A stretch of 64,000 nucleotides of DNA from CAVUXJ01 sp963814975 (GTDB lineage Bacteria > Acidobacteriota > Vicinamibacteria > Vicinamibacterales > CAVVIG01): NCBI GenBank assembly GCA_963814975.1, contig CAWFFB010000010.1, forward strand, positions 62,001-126,000. The letters run 5' to 3'. Positions 9,484-18,598 of this stretch are shown piece after piece. Below the pieces are notes generated by a model that made no database searches, was not told where the DNA came from, and worked only from the letters and a program-made list of their open reading frames with translations. How positions within the stretch are numbered: position 1 is the first letter of the stretch; the number at the start of each line of letters is the position of its first letter. The translations under genes and the position numbers were made by a program.

Positions 9484-11148
9484 ATGAAGACGGCCGCGGA
9501 GACGGACAAGCAGCGGTGGGAGCGCGAGACGCTCGCACCCGCGCTGAAGGAGTCGCCCGAACGCGCCGCCTCGTTCACGACGATCTCCGGCCGTCCGATC
9601 GAGCGTCTCTACACGCCTGAGGATCTTGCGGGAATCGACCCCGTCGGAGACATCAACGACCCCGGACGCTTTCCTTATACCCGCGGCATTCATGGCACCG
9701 GCTACCGCGGCAAGCTCTGGACGATGCGTCAATTTGCGGGGTTCGGCACGCCCGAGGACACCAACCGTCGTTACCGGGCGCTCCTCCAGGCCGGCGGTAC
9801 CGGCCTGAGTGTGGCGTTCGATCTGCCGACCCTGATGGGTCGCGATCCGGACCACGAGCTGTCGATGGGGGAGGTCGGAAAGTGCGGCGTCAGCGTCATG
9901 TCGCTGGCCGACATGGAGGTGCTGTTCGACGGCATCGCGCTCGGCGGCATCACGTCGTCGATGACGATCAACTCGCCGGCGGCGATGATTTTCGCGATGT
10001 ATCTGGTCGTCGCGGAACAGCAGGGGGTCGCGTGGAACGCGCTGTCGGGCACGATTCAGAACGACATCCTGAAGGAGTTCATCGCGCAGAAGGAGTACAT
10101 CTTCCCGCCGCGGCCGTCGATGCGGATCATCACGGACATCTTCGGGTTCTGCTCGAAGGAAGTGCCCCGGTGGAACACGATTTCGGTGAGCGGGTATCAC
10201 ATCCGCGAGGCCGGCGCGACCGCGCTCCAGGAGCTCGCCTTCACACTCGCCGATGGGCTCGAGTACGTGCAGTGGGGTGTGGAAGCGGGTCTCGACGTCG
10301 ACGACTTCGTCCCGCGGATGTCGTTCTTCTTCAACGCGCACAGCGACTTCTTCGAGGAGATTGCGAAGTATCGGGCGGCGCGGAAAATCTGGGCCGAGGC
10401 CCTGCGGGACCGGTTCGGCGCCAGGGACGAGCGATCGTGGAAGCTGCGCTTCCACGCCCAGACAGCCGGCGTCTCGCTCACCGCGCAGCAGCCGTACAAC
10501 AACGTCGTCCGGACCGCGCTGCAGGCGTTGTCGGCGGTGCTCGGCGGGACCAACTCGCTCCACACCAATTCGCTCGACGAGGCGCTGGCGCTGCCGACGG
10601 AGGAGGCGGCCACGCTGGCGCTGCGGACACAGCAGATTCTCGCTCATGAGAGCGGCGTCACCGACTTCGTCGATGCGCTCGGCGGCTCGTTTTTCGTCGA
10701 GAAACTGACGAAGGAGCTGGAAGAGGGCGCGCTGGCGTACTTCGACCGGATCAACCGCCTGGGGGGCATGGTCGAGGCGATCGAACGAGGGTTTCCTCAA
10801 AGGGAGATCGCCGAGAGCTCATACCGCTTCCAGCGTGAGGTCGAGCGCAGGGAGCGGATCATCGTCGGGGTCAACGACTTCGTGCAGGAAAGCGAGCCAT
10901 CGATCGACATCCTGCACATCGACGAGCGCGCCTCGGAGCGGCAGATCGGCCGGTTGGACGACCTGAAGCGGACACGCGATAACGGGCGCGTCGGTCGGGC
11001 CCTGGCCGGCTTGCGCACGGCCGCCAGCGGAACCGGGAACCTGATGCCGCCGATTCTCGAAGCCGTCCGCGCCTATGCGACGCTCGGTGAGATGTGCGAT
11101 GCGCTGCGCGAGGTGTGGGGCGAATACGAGGAAGTGCCGGTCGTGTGA
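9484..11148 (+). CDS. Methylmalonyl-CoA mutase, large (catalytic) subunit
   Basis: The catalytic TIM-barrel part of methylmalonyl-CoA mutase, 554 residues, without the fused B12-binding domain of single-chain enzymes. It isomerises (R)-methylmalonyl-CoA to succinyl-CoA. Recognisable segments are YTRGIHGTGYRGKLWTMRQF, the substrate-pocket GGTGLSVAFDLPT, SMTINSPAA, RAQ-type RFHAQTAGVSLTAQQPYNN and GGTNSLHTNSLDEAL. The B12-binding subunit follows 79 bases later. MeaB and an epimerase domain lie about 50 kb away in the window. Confidence 0.95.
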   Translation: MKTAAETDKQRWERETLAPALKESPERAASFTTISGRPIERLYTPEDLAGIDPVGDINDPGRFPYTRGIHGTGYRGKLWTMRQFAGFGTPEDTNRRYRALLQAGGTGLSVAFDLPTLMGRDPDHELSMGEVGKCGVSVMSLADMEVLFDGIALGGITSSMTINSPAAMIFAMYLVVAEQQGVAWNALSGTIQNDILKEFIAQKEYIFPPRPSMRIITDIFGFCSKEVPRWNTISVSGYHIREAGATALQELAFTLADGLEYVQWGVEAGLDVDDFVPRMSFFFNAHSDFFEEIAKYRAARKIWAEALRDRFGARDERSWKLRFHAQTAGVSLTAQQPYNNVVRTALQALSAVLGGTNSLHTNSLDEALALPTEEAATLALRTQQILAHESGVTDFVDALGGSFFVEKLTKELEEGALAYFDRINRLGGMVEAIERGFPQREIAESSYRFQREVERRERIIVGVNDFVQESEPSIDILHIDERASERQIGRLDDLKRTRDNGRVGRALAGLRTAASGTGNLMPPILEAVRAYATLGEMCDALREVWGEYEEVPVV

Positions 11149-11227
11149 AATTGCAGATGTAATTTCAGATTTCAGACTGGAATTGCAGATTGACCGCAGA
11201 TTGTAGATTGCAGATCGTAGATTGAAG
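11149..11227. repeat. GCAGATT word array between mutase subunits
   Basis: The spacer consists almost entirely of copies of a word related to TTGCAGATT, for example 11170-11227 with GCAGATTG, GTAGATTG and CGTAGATTG variants, all in one orientation. The array runs up to the ATG of the B12 subunit, leaving no visible ribosome-binding site. The same word recurs at 20.2, 43.0 and 54.4 kb. Confidence 0.7.
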
Positions 11228-11635
11228 ATGCGAAAGCTGCGCGTGGTCATCGCCAAGCCCGGGCTGGATGGCCACGATCGCGGGGCGAAGGTCATTGCCC
11301 GCGCATTGCGCGACGCGGGCATGGAGGTCGTCTACACGGGCCTGCGCCAGACGCCTCAACAGATCGTGTCGGCCGCCCTGCAGGAGGACGCTGACGTCAT
11401 CGGGTTGTCAATCCTGTCGGGCGCTCACAATCACATCGTGCCGCGGCTGATGGCGCTCCTCAAGGAGCAGGGGCTCGATGACGTCCTGGTGGTGATTGGC
11501 GGGATCATTCCGGACGTGGACGTGCCTAGACTGAAGGAGATTGGCGTGAAAGGGATTTTTCTGCCGGGGACGCCGATGCAGGCGATCATCGAATTCATCC
11601 AGGCACACGCACGGGCACGGACCGCTCTCGGGTGA
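11228..11635 (+). CDS. Methylmalonyl-CoA mutase, B12-binding subunit
   Basis: A 135-residue cobalamin-binding Rossmann domain. The B12 lower-ligand motif DxHxxG is visible as GLDGHDRG near the N-terminus. Next come GLSILSGAHNH and the GG of VVIGGIIPD, which contact the nucleotide tail. Starts at ATG 11228; a TTG two codons upstream is possible. It pairs with the large subunit just upstream to form the two-polypeptide mutase seen in some archaea and bacteria. Confidence 0.95.
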   Translation: MRKLRVVIAKPGLDGHDRGAKVIARALRDAGMEVVYTGLRQTPQQIVSAALQEDADVIGLSILSGAHNHIVPRLMALLKEQGLDDVLVVIGGIIPDVDVPRLKEIGVKGIFLPGTPMQAIIEFIQAHARARTALG

Positions 11636-11782
11636 CGACCTGTTCCGCTCAGCTGACGAGGCTTGTCGCTCACCGCCGTCACCTGTCAGTGGCAAGCGTC
11701 GACCGGCTCGCTGACCATGACGAGCCGGGAGCCGCGAGAGCTGGGAGCTACAGAATTCAGTCCTATAACCGATAGTATCAAA

Positions 11783-12927
11783 GTGCCCCCCACGCTCCTT
11801 CTCGCCGACGACAGCGTTACGATCCAACGCGTGATCGAGCTGACGTTCGCGGACGAGGACGTTCGCGTCATCGCGGTCAGCAATGGCGAGGAGGCGATTG
11901 CCCTGCTGAACCGGACGCCCCCGGATATCGTGCTGGCCGACGTCGGCATGCCGGGTCCGAGCGGCTACGACATCGCGCAGCACATCAAGGACACGCCCCG
12001 TCTGGCGCATATTCCGGTCGTCCTCCTGACCGGGGCGTTCGAGCCCATCAATCAGGCGAAGGCGGCGGCCGTCGGGTGCGACGGTCGTTCTGGCCAAACC
12101 GTTCGAACCGCAGCTTGTCATCGGACGTGTCAAGGAGCTGCTCGCCAGCCCGAAGCGCCCGGCCGCGCCGCCGGCGGCTCCCTGGTCTGCTCTTCCTCTG
12201 CCGGCGTCCGGCCCTGCAGCACCGTGGCCGCCGTCAGGCGCTGCCCCGGGCGGGGCGGGTGAGGCCACGGTGCCCCGACCGCCTGCAGCCGGGAACGACT
12301 ATTTCGATCGGCTCGACCAGGTCTTCGCGAGTCTCCCGGCTCCCGAAACGATGAAGGCTGCGCCACCAACCGTGAGTGCCAACATCGACTGGTTCGGATG
12401 GACGAGTCCAGCTGTCGACGTGCCGCTGGAGGAGGACACATTCGAATCGGCCCTCGCCGCAGGACATGCCGGAGCTTCCGTTGTCGCGTGCAGTTCCTGC
12501 CCCTGCGGGTTCTGCCGGAGAAGCTGAGGGATTGTCGCCCGCCGCACCTGCGATTCCTGCATCCGAGCCCGTCAGCGCCGCTCTCGCGCCAGAGATTACG
12601 CCGCCACAACAGCCACGGGCGATGCCGCCGTTGGCCGACGCATTCGCCGCTCTGCTGGCCGCGGAACAGTCCGCGCCTTCGCCGTTAGGGACGCCCGCCT
12701 GGCCGGCTGGCCCCACGCCAGCGCCGTTCCTCCCAGATCTTGTCGAGCAGGTGACACACAACGTGCTCGAGCAGCTCTCTGATCGCGTCGTCCGTGAAAC
12801 GGTCAGGGACGTCGTGACAGAAGTCGCCGAACGTCTTGTCCGCGGAACGGCGAGAGAGGTCGTGACGGAAGTCGCCGAGCGCATCGTGCGGGAGGAAATA
12901 GAGAGGATCAAGAGCTCGATCAAGTAA
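11783..12927 (+). CDS. Receiver-domain response regulator with long C-terminal region (two frameshifts)
   Basis: A CheY-like receiver begins right after GTG 11783 (PPTLLLADDSVTIQRVIELTF). It shows phospho-acceptor DIVLADVGMPG and the conserved lysine in VLAKPFEP. Two +1 frame changes are needed: at about 12078-12087 (before VLAKPFEP) and between 12440 and 12480. The middle is proline/alanine-rich. The C-terminus has duplicated helical blocks (DVVTEVAERLVR, then EVVTEVAERIVR) ending IERIKSSIK, likely a coiled coil. No DNA-binding domain is seen. An ATG at 11717 is an alternative start, but 11717-11770 resembles the repeat-rich spacers. Confidence 0.7.
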
Positions 12928-12998
12928 CTGGCGAATCGGTGACTTGATGAACTGGTCCCTCATCGCCAACTCGCTAGCTCACCAACTCACCAACTTGT
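12927..12998. repeat. Word array in both orientations before valS
   Basis: The spacer holds copies of an ACTGGCGA / GAACTGG word on the left (12927-12956) and, from 12965, several CCAACTC copies that are its approximate reverse complement (CAACTCGC, ACCAACTCACCAACTT). The arms could fold together. The valS start region follows directly, with a TACGAT box at 13001-13006. Confidence 0.55.
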
Positions 12999-13012
12999 AA
13001 TACGATCCCCTG

Positions 13013-15655
13013 ATGTCTCGTTCGCGGACCTCCCCGACAAGTCTCGATCCCACGCGCTTGCGGCTCCCGGAAAAACCGGCGTTGGAAGGCCTCGAAGCCA
13101 AGTGGATGCCGCGCTGGGAAGACGAGCGCGTCTATCGCTTCGAGCGCGGGCGGCGGCGCGCTGAGGTCTTCTCCGTTGATACGCCGCCGCCGACTGTGAG
13201 CGGATCGCTGCACGTCGGCCATGTCTTCTCGTACACGCACACCGATGTCATCGCGCGTTTTCAGCGAATGCGAGGCAAGGCGGTCTTCTATCCGATGGGG
13301 TGGGATGACAACGGGCTGCCTACCGAGCGCCGCGTGCAGAATTACTACGGCGTCCGGTGCGATCCGTCGCTGCTGCACGACCCTGCCTTCCGCCCTCCCG
13401 AGAAACCGGGCAAGCACCCGATCTCGATCTCCCGGCGGAATTTCATCGAGCTCTGCAACCGGTTGACGGCCGAAGACGAGAAGGCCTTCGAGCATCTGTG
13501 GCGATATCTGGGCCTCTCCGTCGACTGGTCGATGACGTACGCCACGATCAGCGCGCGTGCGCAACGCGTCTCGCAGGTGGCGTTCCTTCACCTTCTGCAG
13601 CGCGGATTGGCGTATCAGCTCGAAGCGCCGACGTTGTGGGACGTGGACTTCAAGACGGCAGTGGCGCAGGCCGAGCTCGAGGATCGCGAGCTCGCGGGAG
13701 CGTACCATCGCGTCAGGTTCGCCGTCGCGTCCTCGCTGCCCGCGGCGGGTTCGAGCCAGTCGAGTAGCCCAGAGCCGGTCCTCGAGATCGAAACGACGCG
13801 GCCCGAGCTGATTCCTGCATGCGTGGCGCTCGTCGCACATCCGGACGATCCGCGCTACCAGGCAGTGTTCGGCCGCGACGCTATTACCCCGCTCTTCGGC
13901 GTGCGCGTGCCGATCAGGGCCCACCCGCTGGCCGACCCCGAGAAGGGGAGCGGCATCGCGATGATCTGTACCTTCGGCGACGTCACCGACGTCACGTGGT
14001 GGCGTGAGCTCAGCCTGCCGGTGCGGGCCGTGATTCAGCCCGACGGCACGTTGCGGCCGCTGCAATGGGGAGCGCCCGGATGGGAATCCGCCGACGCCGA
14101 ACGGGCGAGCCGCTCGTACGCGCCGCTGGCCGGACTATCCGCGTCGAAGGCGCGAACCGCAATCGTGGATCAGTTGTGCTCTTCGGGCGATCTCGTCGGC
14201 GAGCCGCGGCCGATCACCCACGCCGTCAAGTTCTACGAGAAGGGAGATCGACCTCTCGAGATCCTGACCAGCCGCCAGTGGTTCATCAAGACGCTCGACT
14301 TCCGCGAGGCGCTGATCGCGCGGGGGCGGGAGATCGCGTGGCATCCGGCGTACATGCGGACCCGCTTCGAGAACTGGACTAACGGTCTGAACGGCGATTG
14401 GTGCATCAGCCGTCAGCGTTTTTTCGGTGTGCCGTTCCCGGTGTGGTATCCGCTAGATGCGGACGGGCGCGTCGTGTATGACCGCGTCCTCCCCGCGCGG
14501 GAAGATCAGCTGCCGGCCGACCCGTCGACTGACATACCCGACGGCTACCGGGCCGAGCAGCGAGGGCAGCCCGGGGGTTTCATCGGCGATCCCGACGTCA
14601 TGGACACCTGGGCCACCTCCTCGCTGACGCCGCAGATCATCTGCGGCTGGCCCGACGATCCCGAGCTCTTCAGCCAGACCTTTCCGATGGATCTCCGTCC
14701 GCAGGCTCACGACATCATCCGGACCTGGCTGTTCGACTCGGTGCTCCGCGCGCATCTCGAGCACGGCACGTTGCCGTGGACCAACGCCGCGATCTCGGGG
14801 TGGGTGCTGGATCCGGATCGCAAGAAGATGTCGAAGTCGAAGGGGAATGTCGTCACACCGATGGCGCTCCTCGAGGAGCACGGCTCCGACGGCGTGCGCT
14901 ACTGGGCCGCGAGCGGCCGGCCGGGAACCGATACGGCGTTCGACACCAACCAGATGCGGGTCGGCCGGCGGCTGGCGATCAAGCTGCTGAACGCATCGAG
15001 GTTCGCCCTCGCCTCGGCCGAGCCGCAGGGATCCATCATCGCGGCCGTCGATCGCGCCATGCTGCGAAACCTGGCGACGCTCGTTGACGAAGCGACGCGC
15101 GACCTCGAAGGATACGACTACGCCCGCGTGTTGCAGCGTACCGAGGAGTTTTTCTGGCGGTTCTGCGACGACTATCTGGAGCTCGTGAAGGGCCGCCGCT
15201 ACGGCGAACAGGGCCCTGAGGCCGCCGCGTCCGCGAACTCGACGCTCGTGGCGGCACTATCCGTGCTGCTGCGTCTGTTCGCGCCGTTCCTGCCCTTTGT
15301 GACCGAAGAGGTCTGGTCGTGGTGGAAAGACGGCTCCATTCATACGTCGGTCTGGCCGTCGCGCGACGAACTCAACCAGCTGCTGGGGGAGGACTCCGAA
15401 GGGCGCCGGATGGCCGATCAGCGAATCTACGACTGGGCGACCGAAGTGCTGTTCGAGGTCCGCAAGCAACGCTCGGAAGCCAAGCAACCGATGCGGGTTG
15501 CGATTACCAAGGTCACCATCAAGGCGCCGGATGCCGCTGTGTCTCAGTTGATGCCACACGTGGAGGCGGATCTGAAAGCCGCCCTGCGCGTGAACGCTTT
15601 CGAAACGCTCCAGGGCGAACCGCGCGAGTTCGTCGTGGCGGGCTACGACCTGTAA
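13013..15655 (+). CDS. valS: Valyl-tRNA synthetase
   Basis: An 880-residue class I synthetase charging tRNA-Val. The HIGH-type signature is HVGH (in SGSLHVGHVFSYTHTD) and the KMSKS loop is KKMSKSKGNVVTP near residue 604. The editing CP1 domain lies between (VLEIETTRPELIPA). The GWDDNGLPTERRVQNYYGV segment resembles the actinobacterial/archaeal-like ValS subgroup. No Shine-Dalgarno sequence is visible; a TACGAT box ends six bases before the ATG, as in a leaderless start. Confidence 0.95.
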   Translation: MSRSRTSPTSLDPTRLRLPEKPALEGLEAKWMPRWEDERVYRFERGRRRAEVFSVDTPPPTVSGSLHVGHVFSYTHTDVIARFQRMRGKAVFYPMGWDDNGLPTERRVQNYYGVRCDPSLLHDPAFRPPEKPGKHPISISRRNFIELCNRLTAEDEKAFEHLWRYLGLSVDWSMTYATISARAQRVSQVAFLHLLQRGLAYQLEAPTLWDVDFKTAVAQAELEDRELAGAYHRVRFAVASSLPAAGSSQSSSPEPVLEIETTRPELIPACVALVAHPDDPRYQAVFGRDAITPLFGVRVPIRAHPLADPEKGSGIAMICTFGDVTDVTWWRELSLPVRAVIQPDGTLRPLQWGAPGWESADAERASRSYAPLAGLSASKARTAIVDQLCSSGDLVGEPRPITHAVKFYEKGDRPLEILTSRQWFIKTLDFREALIARGREIAWHPAYMRTRFENWTNGLNGDWCISRQRFFGVPFPVWYPLDADGRVVYDRVLPAREDQLPADPSTDIPDGYRAEQRGQPGGFIGDPDVMDTWATSSLTPQIICGWPDDPELFSQTFPMDLRPQAHDIIRTWLFDSVLRAHLEHGTLPWTNAAISGWVLDPDRKKMSKSKGNVVTPMALLEEHGSDGVRYWAASGRPGTDTAFDTNQMRVGRRLAIKLLNASRFALASAEPQGSIIAAVDRAMLRNLATLVDEATRDLEGYDYARVLQRTEEFFWRFCDDYLELVKGRRYGEQGPEAAASANSTLVAALSVLLRLFAPFLPFVTEEVWSWWKDGSIHTSVWPSRDELNQLLGEDSEGRRMADQRIYDWATEVLFEVRKQRSEAKQPMRVAITKVTIKAPDAAVSQLMPHVEADLKAALRVNAFETLQGEPREFVVAGYDL

Positions 15656-15686
15656 GCAGCGGGCAGGACTCGCGGCGCGTCCGGAC

Positions 15687-16502
15687 TCACGGCGTCTCGA
15701 ACAGGGTCGAACCGGGCTTGTCCCATTCCTGCTCGAGCAGCTCGGGATAGCAGTCGTATTCCAGTTCCAGCAGGTCGCCGTTCAGTCCCTGACGCCGGTA
15801 CAAGGTCATGCTCATCTGCCAGGGCCGCGTGTACACCTTCGGATCTTCGAGGGTAACTTCATACAGCAAGTGATCGGGGCCCGTCGGGGTGTAGCGTTCG
15901 ACGACATGCAGCTCCTCGCTATGGAAGTTTCCCGCGCGGTCGAGCCAGGTCCTGTCGCTGAGGTGAATCACGTCGACGACGAGCGTGTTCCCCTCCCACC
16001 GGCCGCGCGAGTCCCCCATCCACCAATCGATCGGGCCGGCGGGGTGCGGGTTCCCATTCATGAAGACCGAGCGAACCGCGTGCAGATACTCGTAAAGGAT
16101 CGTGACCCGGTCGGCCTGCTGCACGATCCGGAACGGGTGCGGCATGTAAGTGACGCGCGGGACCCCAGGGAGATAGCACCTGGTTTCTGGATCGAGCTTC
16201 GCCCGGTTTGCGAAGTTCTCCTTCTTTTTTGCGAGGGCCCAGGGCTGATAGGGAATCGCACCCCCAACCACGACGCCGTGCCCGGGTGGCACGCCGAGGC
16301 TCGCGGGATGATCTTCGATGTCCCACACGGCCGCATTGAGGACCTGCCAAACACCCTGCAAGTCCGGGTGCCCGTCTCGCGTGCGCGGTGGTGTATAGGT
16401 CTGCTTCGCCGGGCTCTGGCCGGCGAGGGGCTCCGGCGCCAGCGTGAAGATCCCCGCCAGGATGCTCAGGGCGATCCACGACCCCACGAACCAGCGTCTC
16501 AC
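15687..16502 (-). CDS. Secreted protein of unknown function, 'PDLQGVW' family
   Basis: About 271 residues from GTG 16502, which has a strong GAGAGGAG ribosome-binding sequence. An N-terminal hydrophobic segment (WIALSILAGIFTLAPEPLAG) suggests export. The mature part starts TYTPPRTRDGHPDLQGVW and contains IPYQPWAL, WWMGDSRGRWEGNTLVVDV and VYTRPW. The same segments recur in the upstream neighbour, so the two are paralogues. Function not known. The family is, as far as I recall, frequent in Acidobacteriota near secreted dehydrogenases and amidohydrolases. Confidence 0.8.
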   Translation of the reverse strand: MRRWFVGSWIALSILAGIFTLAPEPLAGQSPAKQTYTPPRTRDGHPDLQGVWQVLNAAVWDIEDHPASLGVPPGHGVVVGGAIPYQPWALAKKKENFANRAKLDPETRCYLPGVPRVTYMPHPFRIVQQADRVTILYEYLHAVRSVFMNGNPHPAGPIDWWMGDSRGRWEGNTLVVDVIHLSDRTWLDRAGNFHSEELHVVERYTPTGPDHLLYEVTLEDPKVYTRPWQMSMTLYRRQGLNGDLLELEYDCYPELLEQEWDKPGSTLFETP

Positions 16503-16536
16503 GGGACAACTCCTCTCGGCTGCTGGGCGCAAACCA

Positions 16537-17469
16537 CTAGTTCGGAGGGACCACTCCCCTGAACCACTTGAACCCCAGGGCGCGATTGTGGGCCGTCGCA
16601 TGGTTACCCTCGTGGCACGCGTTCTCCCAGGTTTCATCCGCATACGGGTCGCCGCCGCCTCCGCCGGCACGCCGGATCGGGAGGCGAATCTTCCACGGCC
16701 TGGTAAACACCTTCGGGTCCTCAATCGTGACCTCGTAATCGATGATGTTCGCGGCCGCCAGCGTGAAGCGCTCGACCACATGCGCGTTATCGCTGAAAAA
16801 ATTTCCTACCTGATCGAGCCAGTTCTTCGCGTTGAGATTGGTCACGTCGACGACCAGCGTATTGCCCTCCCAGGAGCCCCGGGAGTTGCCCATCCACAGC
16901 TTGACGTTCGCTCCGACTCCCCGTGGACGTGCGTCCGTGGGGATGTATCGATAGTAGTGGCCAAGGTTGTACAAGAGGACCACGTAGCCAGGGCCCTGAA
17001 GGATCTCGAACCCGCCTCGATACGTGGCGCGCGGGACGGCGTACAGACAGAAGGTCTGTGGATCCGGGTATAACCGCCCGTATTCGCCTGGCAGCCCTCG
17101 CGCCAGCCCCGCCCGATGCTCATTGCGGACGGCCAACGCCCACGGCTGGTAGGGAATCTTGCCGTCCGGCGGATCGGAGATGAAGCTTTCCTCGGGCGGC
17201 GAGCTGATGTCCACATACGGATGGTCTTCGATATCGTCGCCGCCGGGCGTGCCCGCCCACCGTCCCCGGAGATCCGGAGTGTTTTCGCGTGTACGTGGCG
17301 GGGTGAAAGGAGGCAGCTTCGCGCGCTCGAGAGCCCAACTCCTGGCGCCCGGCTCCTTCGGAGCGTCTCGCGGATACAAGGCCTGGCTCGCGGTGGGGAT
17401 TGGCACCACCGTCACAGCGCCCAGGCACGCGCCGAACGCCATCATCCGAACGAAAACGCGATTCCTCAC
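16537..17469 (-). CDS. Secreted protein of unknown function, paralogue of downstream gene
   Basis: About 310 residues from GTG 17469, with GAGG six bases upstream. A short hydrophobic leader (MMAFGACLGAVTVVPIP) precedes FTPPRTRENTPDLRGRW, GKIPYQPWAL, LWMGNSRGSWEGNTLVVDV and KVFTRPWKI, all shared with the downstream gene 34 bases away. A histidine/cysteine-rich end (ENACHEGNHATAHNRAL) is not shared. Role unknown; the pair is probably one operon from the promoter at 17576-17605. Confidence 0.8.
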   Translation of the reverse strand: MRNRVFVRMMAFGACLGAVTVVPIPTASQALYPRDAPKEPGARSWALERAKLPPFTPPRTRENTPDLRGRWAGTPGGDDIEDHPYVDISSPPEESFISDPPDGKIPYQPWALAVRNEHRAGLARGLPGEYGRLYPDPQTFCLYAVPRATYRGGFEILQGPGYVVLLYNLGHYYRYIPTDARPRGVGANVKLWMGNSRGSWEGNTLVVDVTNLNAKNWLDQVGNFFSDNAHVVERFTLAAANIIDYEVTIEDPKVFTRPWKIRLPIRRAGGGGGDPYADETWENACHEGNHATAHNRALGFKWFRGVVPPN

Positions 17470-17575
17470 CTGATGCCTCGTTTTCGAGAATTCCGAAACC
17501 CCGGCACACCGTCTTGAAATAGCGCTTCGGTTGTCTTGACGCGGGAGCACGCGTTCGAAACGACCGCGGCTGGCG

Positions 17576-17605
17576 ACCGTATCAGAACGGGCCGAACAGC
17601 GTCAA
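17576..17605 (-). promoter_or_regulatory. Putative promoter for the PDLxGW gene pair
   Basis: On the minus strand, TTGACG (17605-17600) and TACGGT (17581-17576) are 18 bases apart. This lies in the roughly 290-base divergent spacer (17470-17761), which otherwise shows no gene. A leader of about 100 bases would precede the GTG at 17469. Confidence 0.45.
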
Positions 17606-17761
17606 TTCAAAAGTACCACTTGCGCGAGTCCCGGCTTCGTGCGCGGCTGGCGCACCGCTTCGTGAGGCCGAACTGCTAGACTGGCTCCGCCTGAGAGTGC
17701 ACGCCGGCGCCGAAAGGCGGGCGGCGATGAGCTGAGCGCGCGCGTTCTGCGCGGGGAGCCC

Positions 17762-18598
17762 TTGCAAGCGTTAGATCCGGAACACTACCGCGACCTTGTT
17801 CGCCGGGCGCTCGACGAAGACCTGGGTGCCGGCGACGTCACGACCGACGCGACGGTCGCCTCCGGCCTTCGCGCCCGCGGCGTCTTTCTGGTCAAGGCCG
17901 ACTGCGTGCTGGCAGGGCTCGATGTCGCCATCGAGGCCTTCCGTCAGCTCGATCCGAGGATCGAGGCAAGGCCGCAGAAGCGCGACGGAGACCGCCTCCG
18001 TCCTGGTGAAGAGATTGCCGAAATCATCGGCTCGGCCCGGGCCCTTCTGATTGCCGAACGAACCGCTCTCAATTTTCTGCAGCGGCTCTCGGGCATCGCC
18101 ACGCTGGCACGGGCGTTCGTCAACGCCGCCGGCGGCCGCATCGTGGTCCTCGATACGCGGAAGACCACCCCGACGCTGAGGGCACTGGAAAAGTACGCCG
18201 TCACCGCGGGGGGCGCCACAAATCATCGTTTCGGGTTGTTCGACGCGTTTCTCATCAAGGACAACCACGTGCGGCTCGCCGGTGGGGTCGCCTCTGCCGT
18301 CGCCCATGCTCGCAGGCATCGCCCGGACTTGACGGTTGAAATCGAGGCGCAAAGCCTCGATCAGGTGGACGAGGCGCTCGAGGCCGGCGCCGACATCATT
18401 CTGGCCGACAACCTGTCGCTCGAGGACACGCGCGAGACCGTGCGTCGGGCGCGAGGGCGCGCGAAAGTGGAGATCTCGGGCGGGGTCACGCTGGAACGTC
18501 TGCCTGAGCTCGCCAGCACCGGGGCGGACTATGTGTCGGTCGGCGCGCTGACGCATTCGGCGCCTGCGGCCGACATCAGCTTCGAAATCGAGCCGTGA
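17762..18598 (+). CDS. nadC: Nicotinate-nucleotide pyrophosphorylase (quinolinate phosphoribosyltransferase)
   Basis: A 278-residue NadC making nicotinate mononucleotide from quinolinate and PRPP. Conserved pieces include the N-terminal LDEDLGAGDVTTDA, RTALNFLQRLSGIAT, the substrate motif LDTRKTTPTLRALEKYAV, GGATNHRFGLFDAFLIKDNH and the C-terminal EISGGV. The likely start is TTG 17762 with GGGGAG just upstream. Its stop overlaps the birA start as GTGA, indicating a coupled cofactor operon nadC-birA-coaX. Confidence 0.95.
   Translation: MQALDPEHYRDLVRRALDEDLGAGDVTTDATVASGLRARGVFLVKADCVLAGLDVAIEAFRQLDPRIEARPQKRDGDRLRPGEEIAEIIGSARALLIAERTALNFLQRLSGIATLARAFVNAAGGRIVVLDTRKTTPTLRALEKYAVTAGGATNHRFGLFDAFLIKDNHVRLAGGVASAVAHARRHRPDLTVEIEAQSLDQVDEALEAGADIILADNLSLEDTRETVRRARGRAKVEISGGVTLERLPELASTGADYVSVGALTHSAPAADISFEIEP

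Noticed and set aside
9406..10800. 464-codon minus-strand frame opposite the mutase
   Set aside because: Composition and placement indicate a shadow of the methylmalonyl-CoA mutase gene.
11149..11227. Possible CRISPR-like repeats
   Set aside because: Words are too short (8-10 bases), imperfect, lack unique spacers of constant length and have no cas genes nearby.
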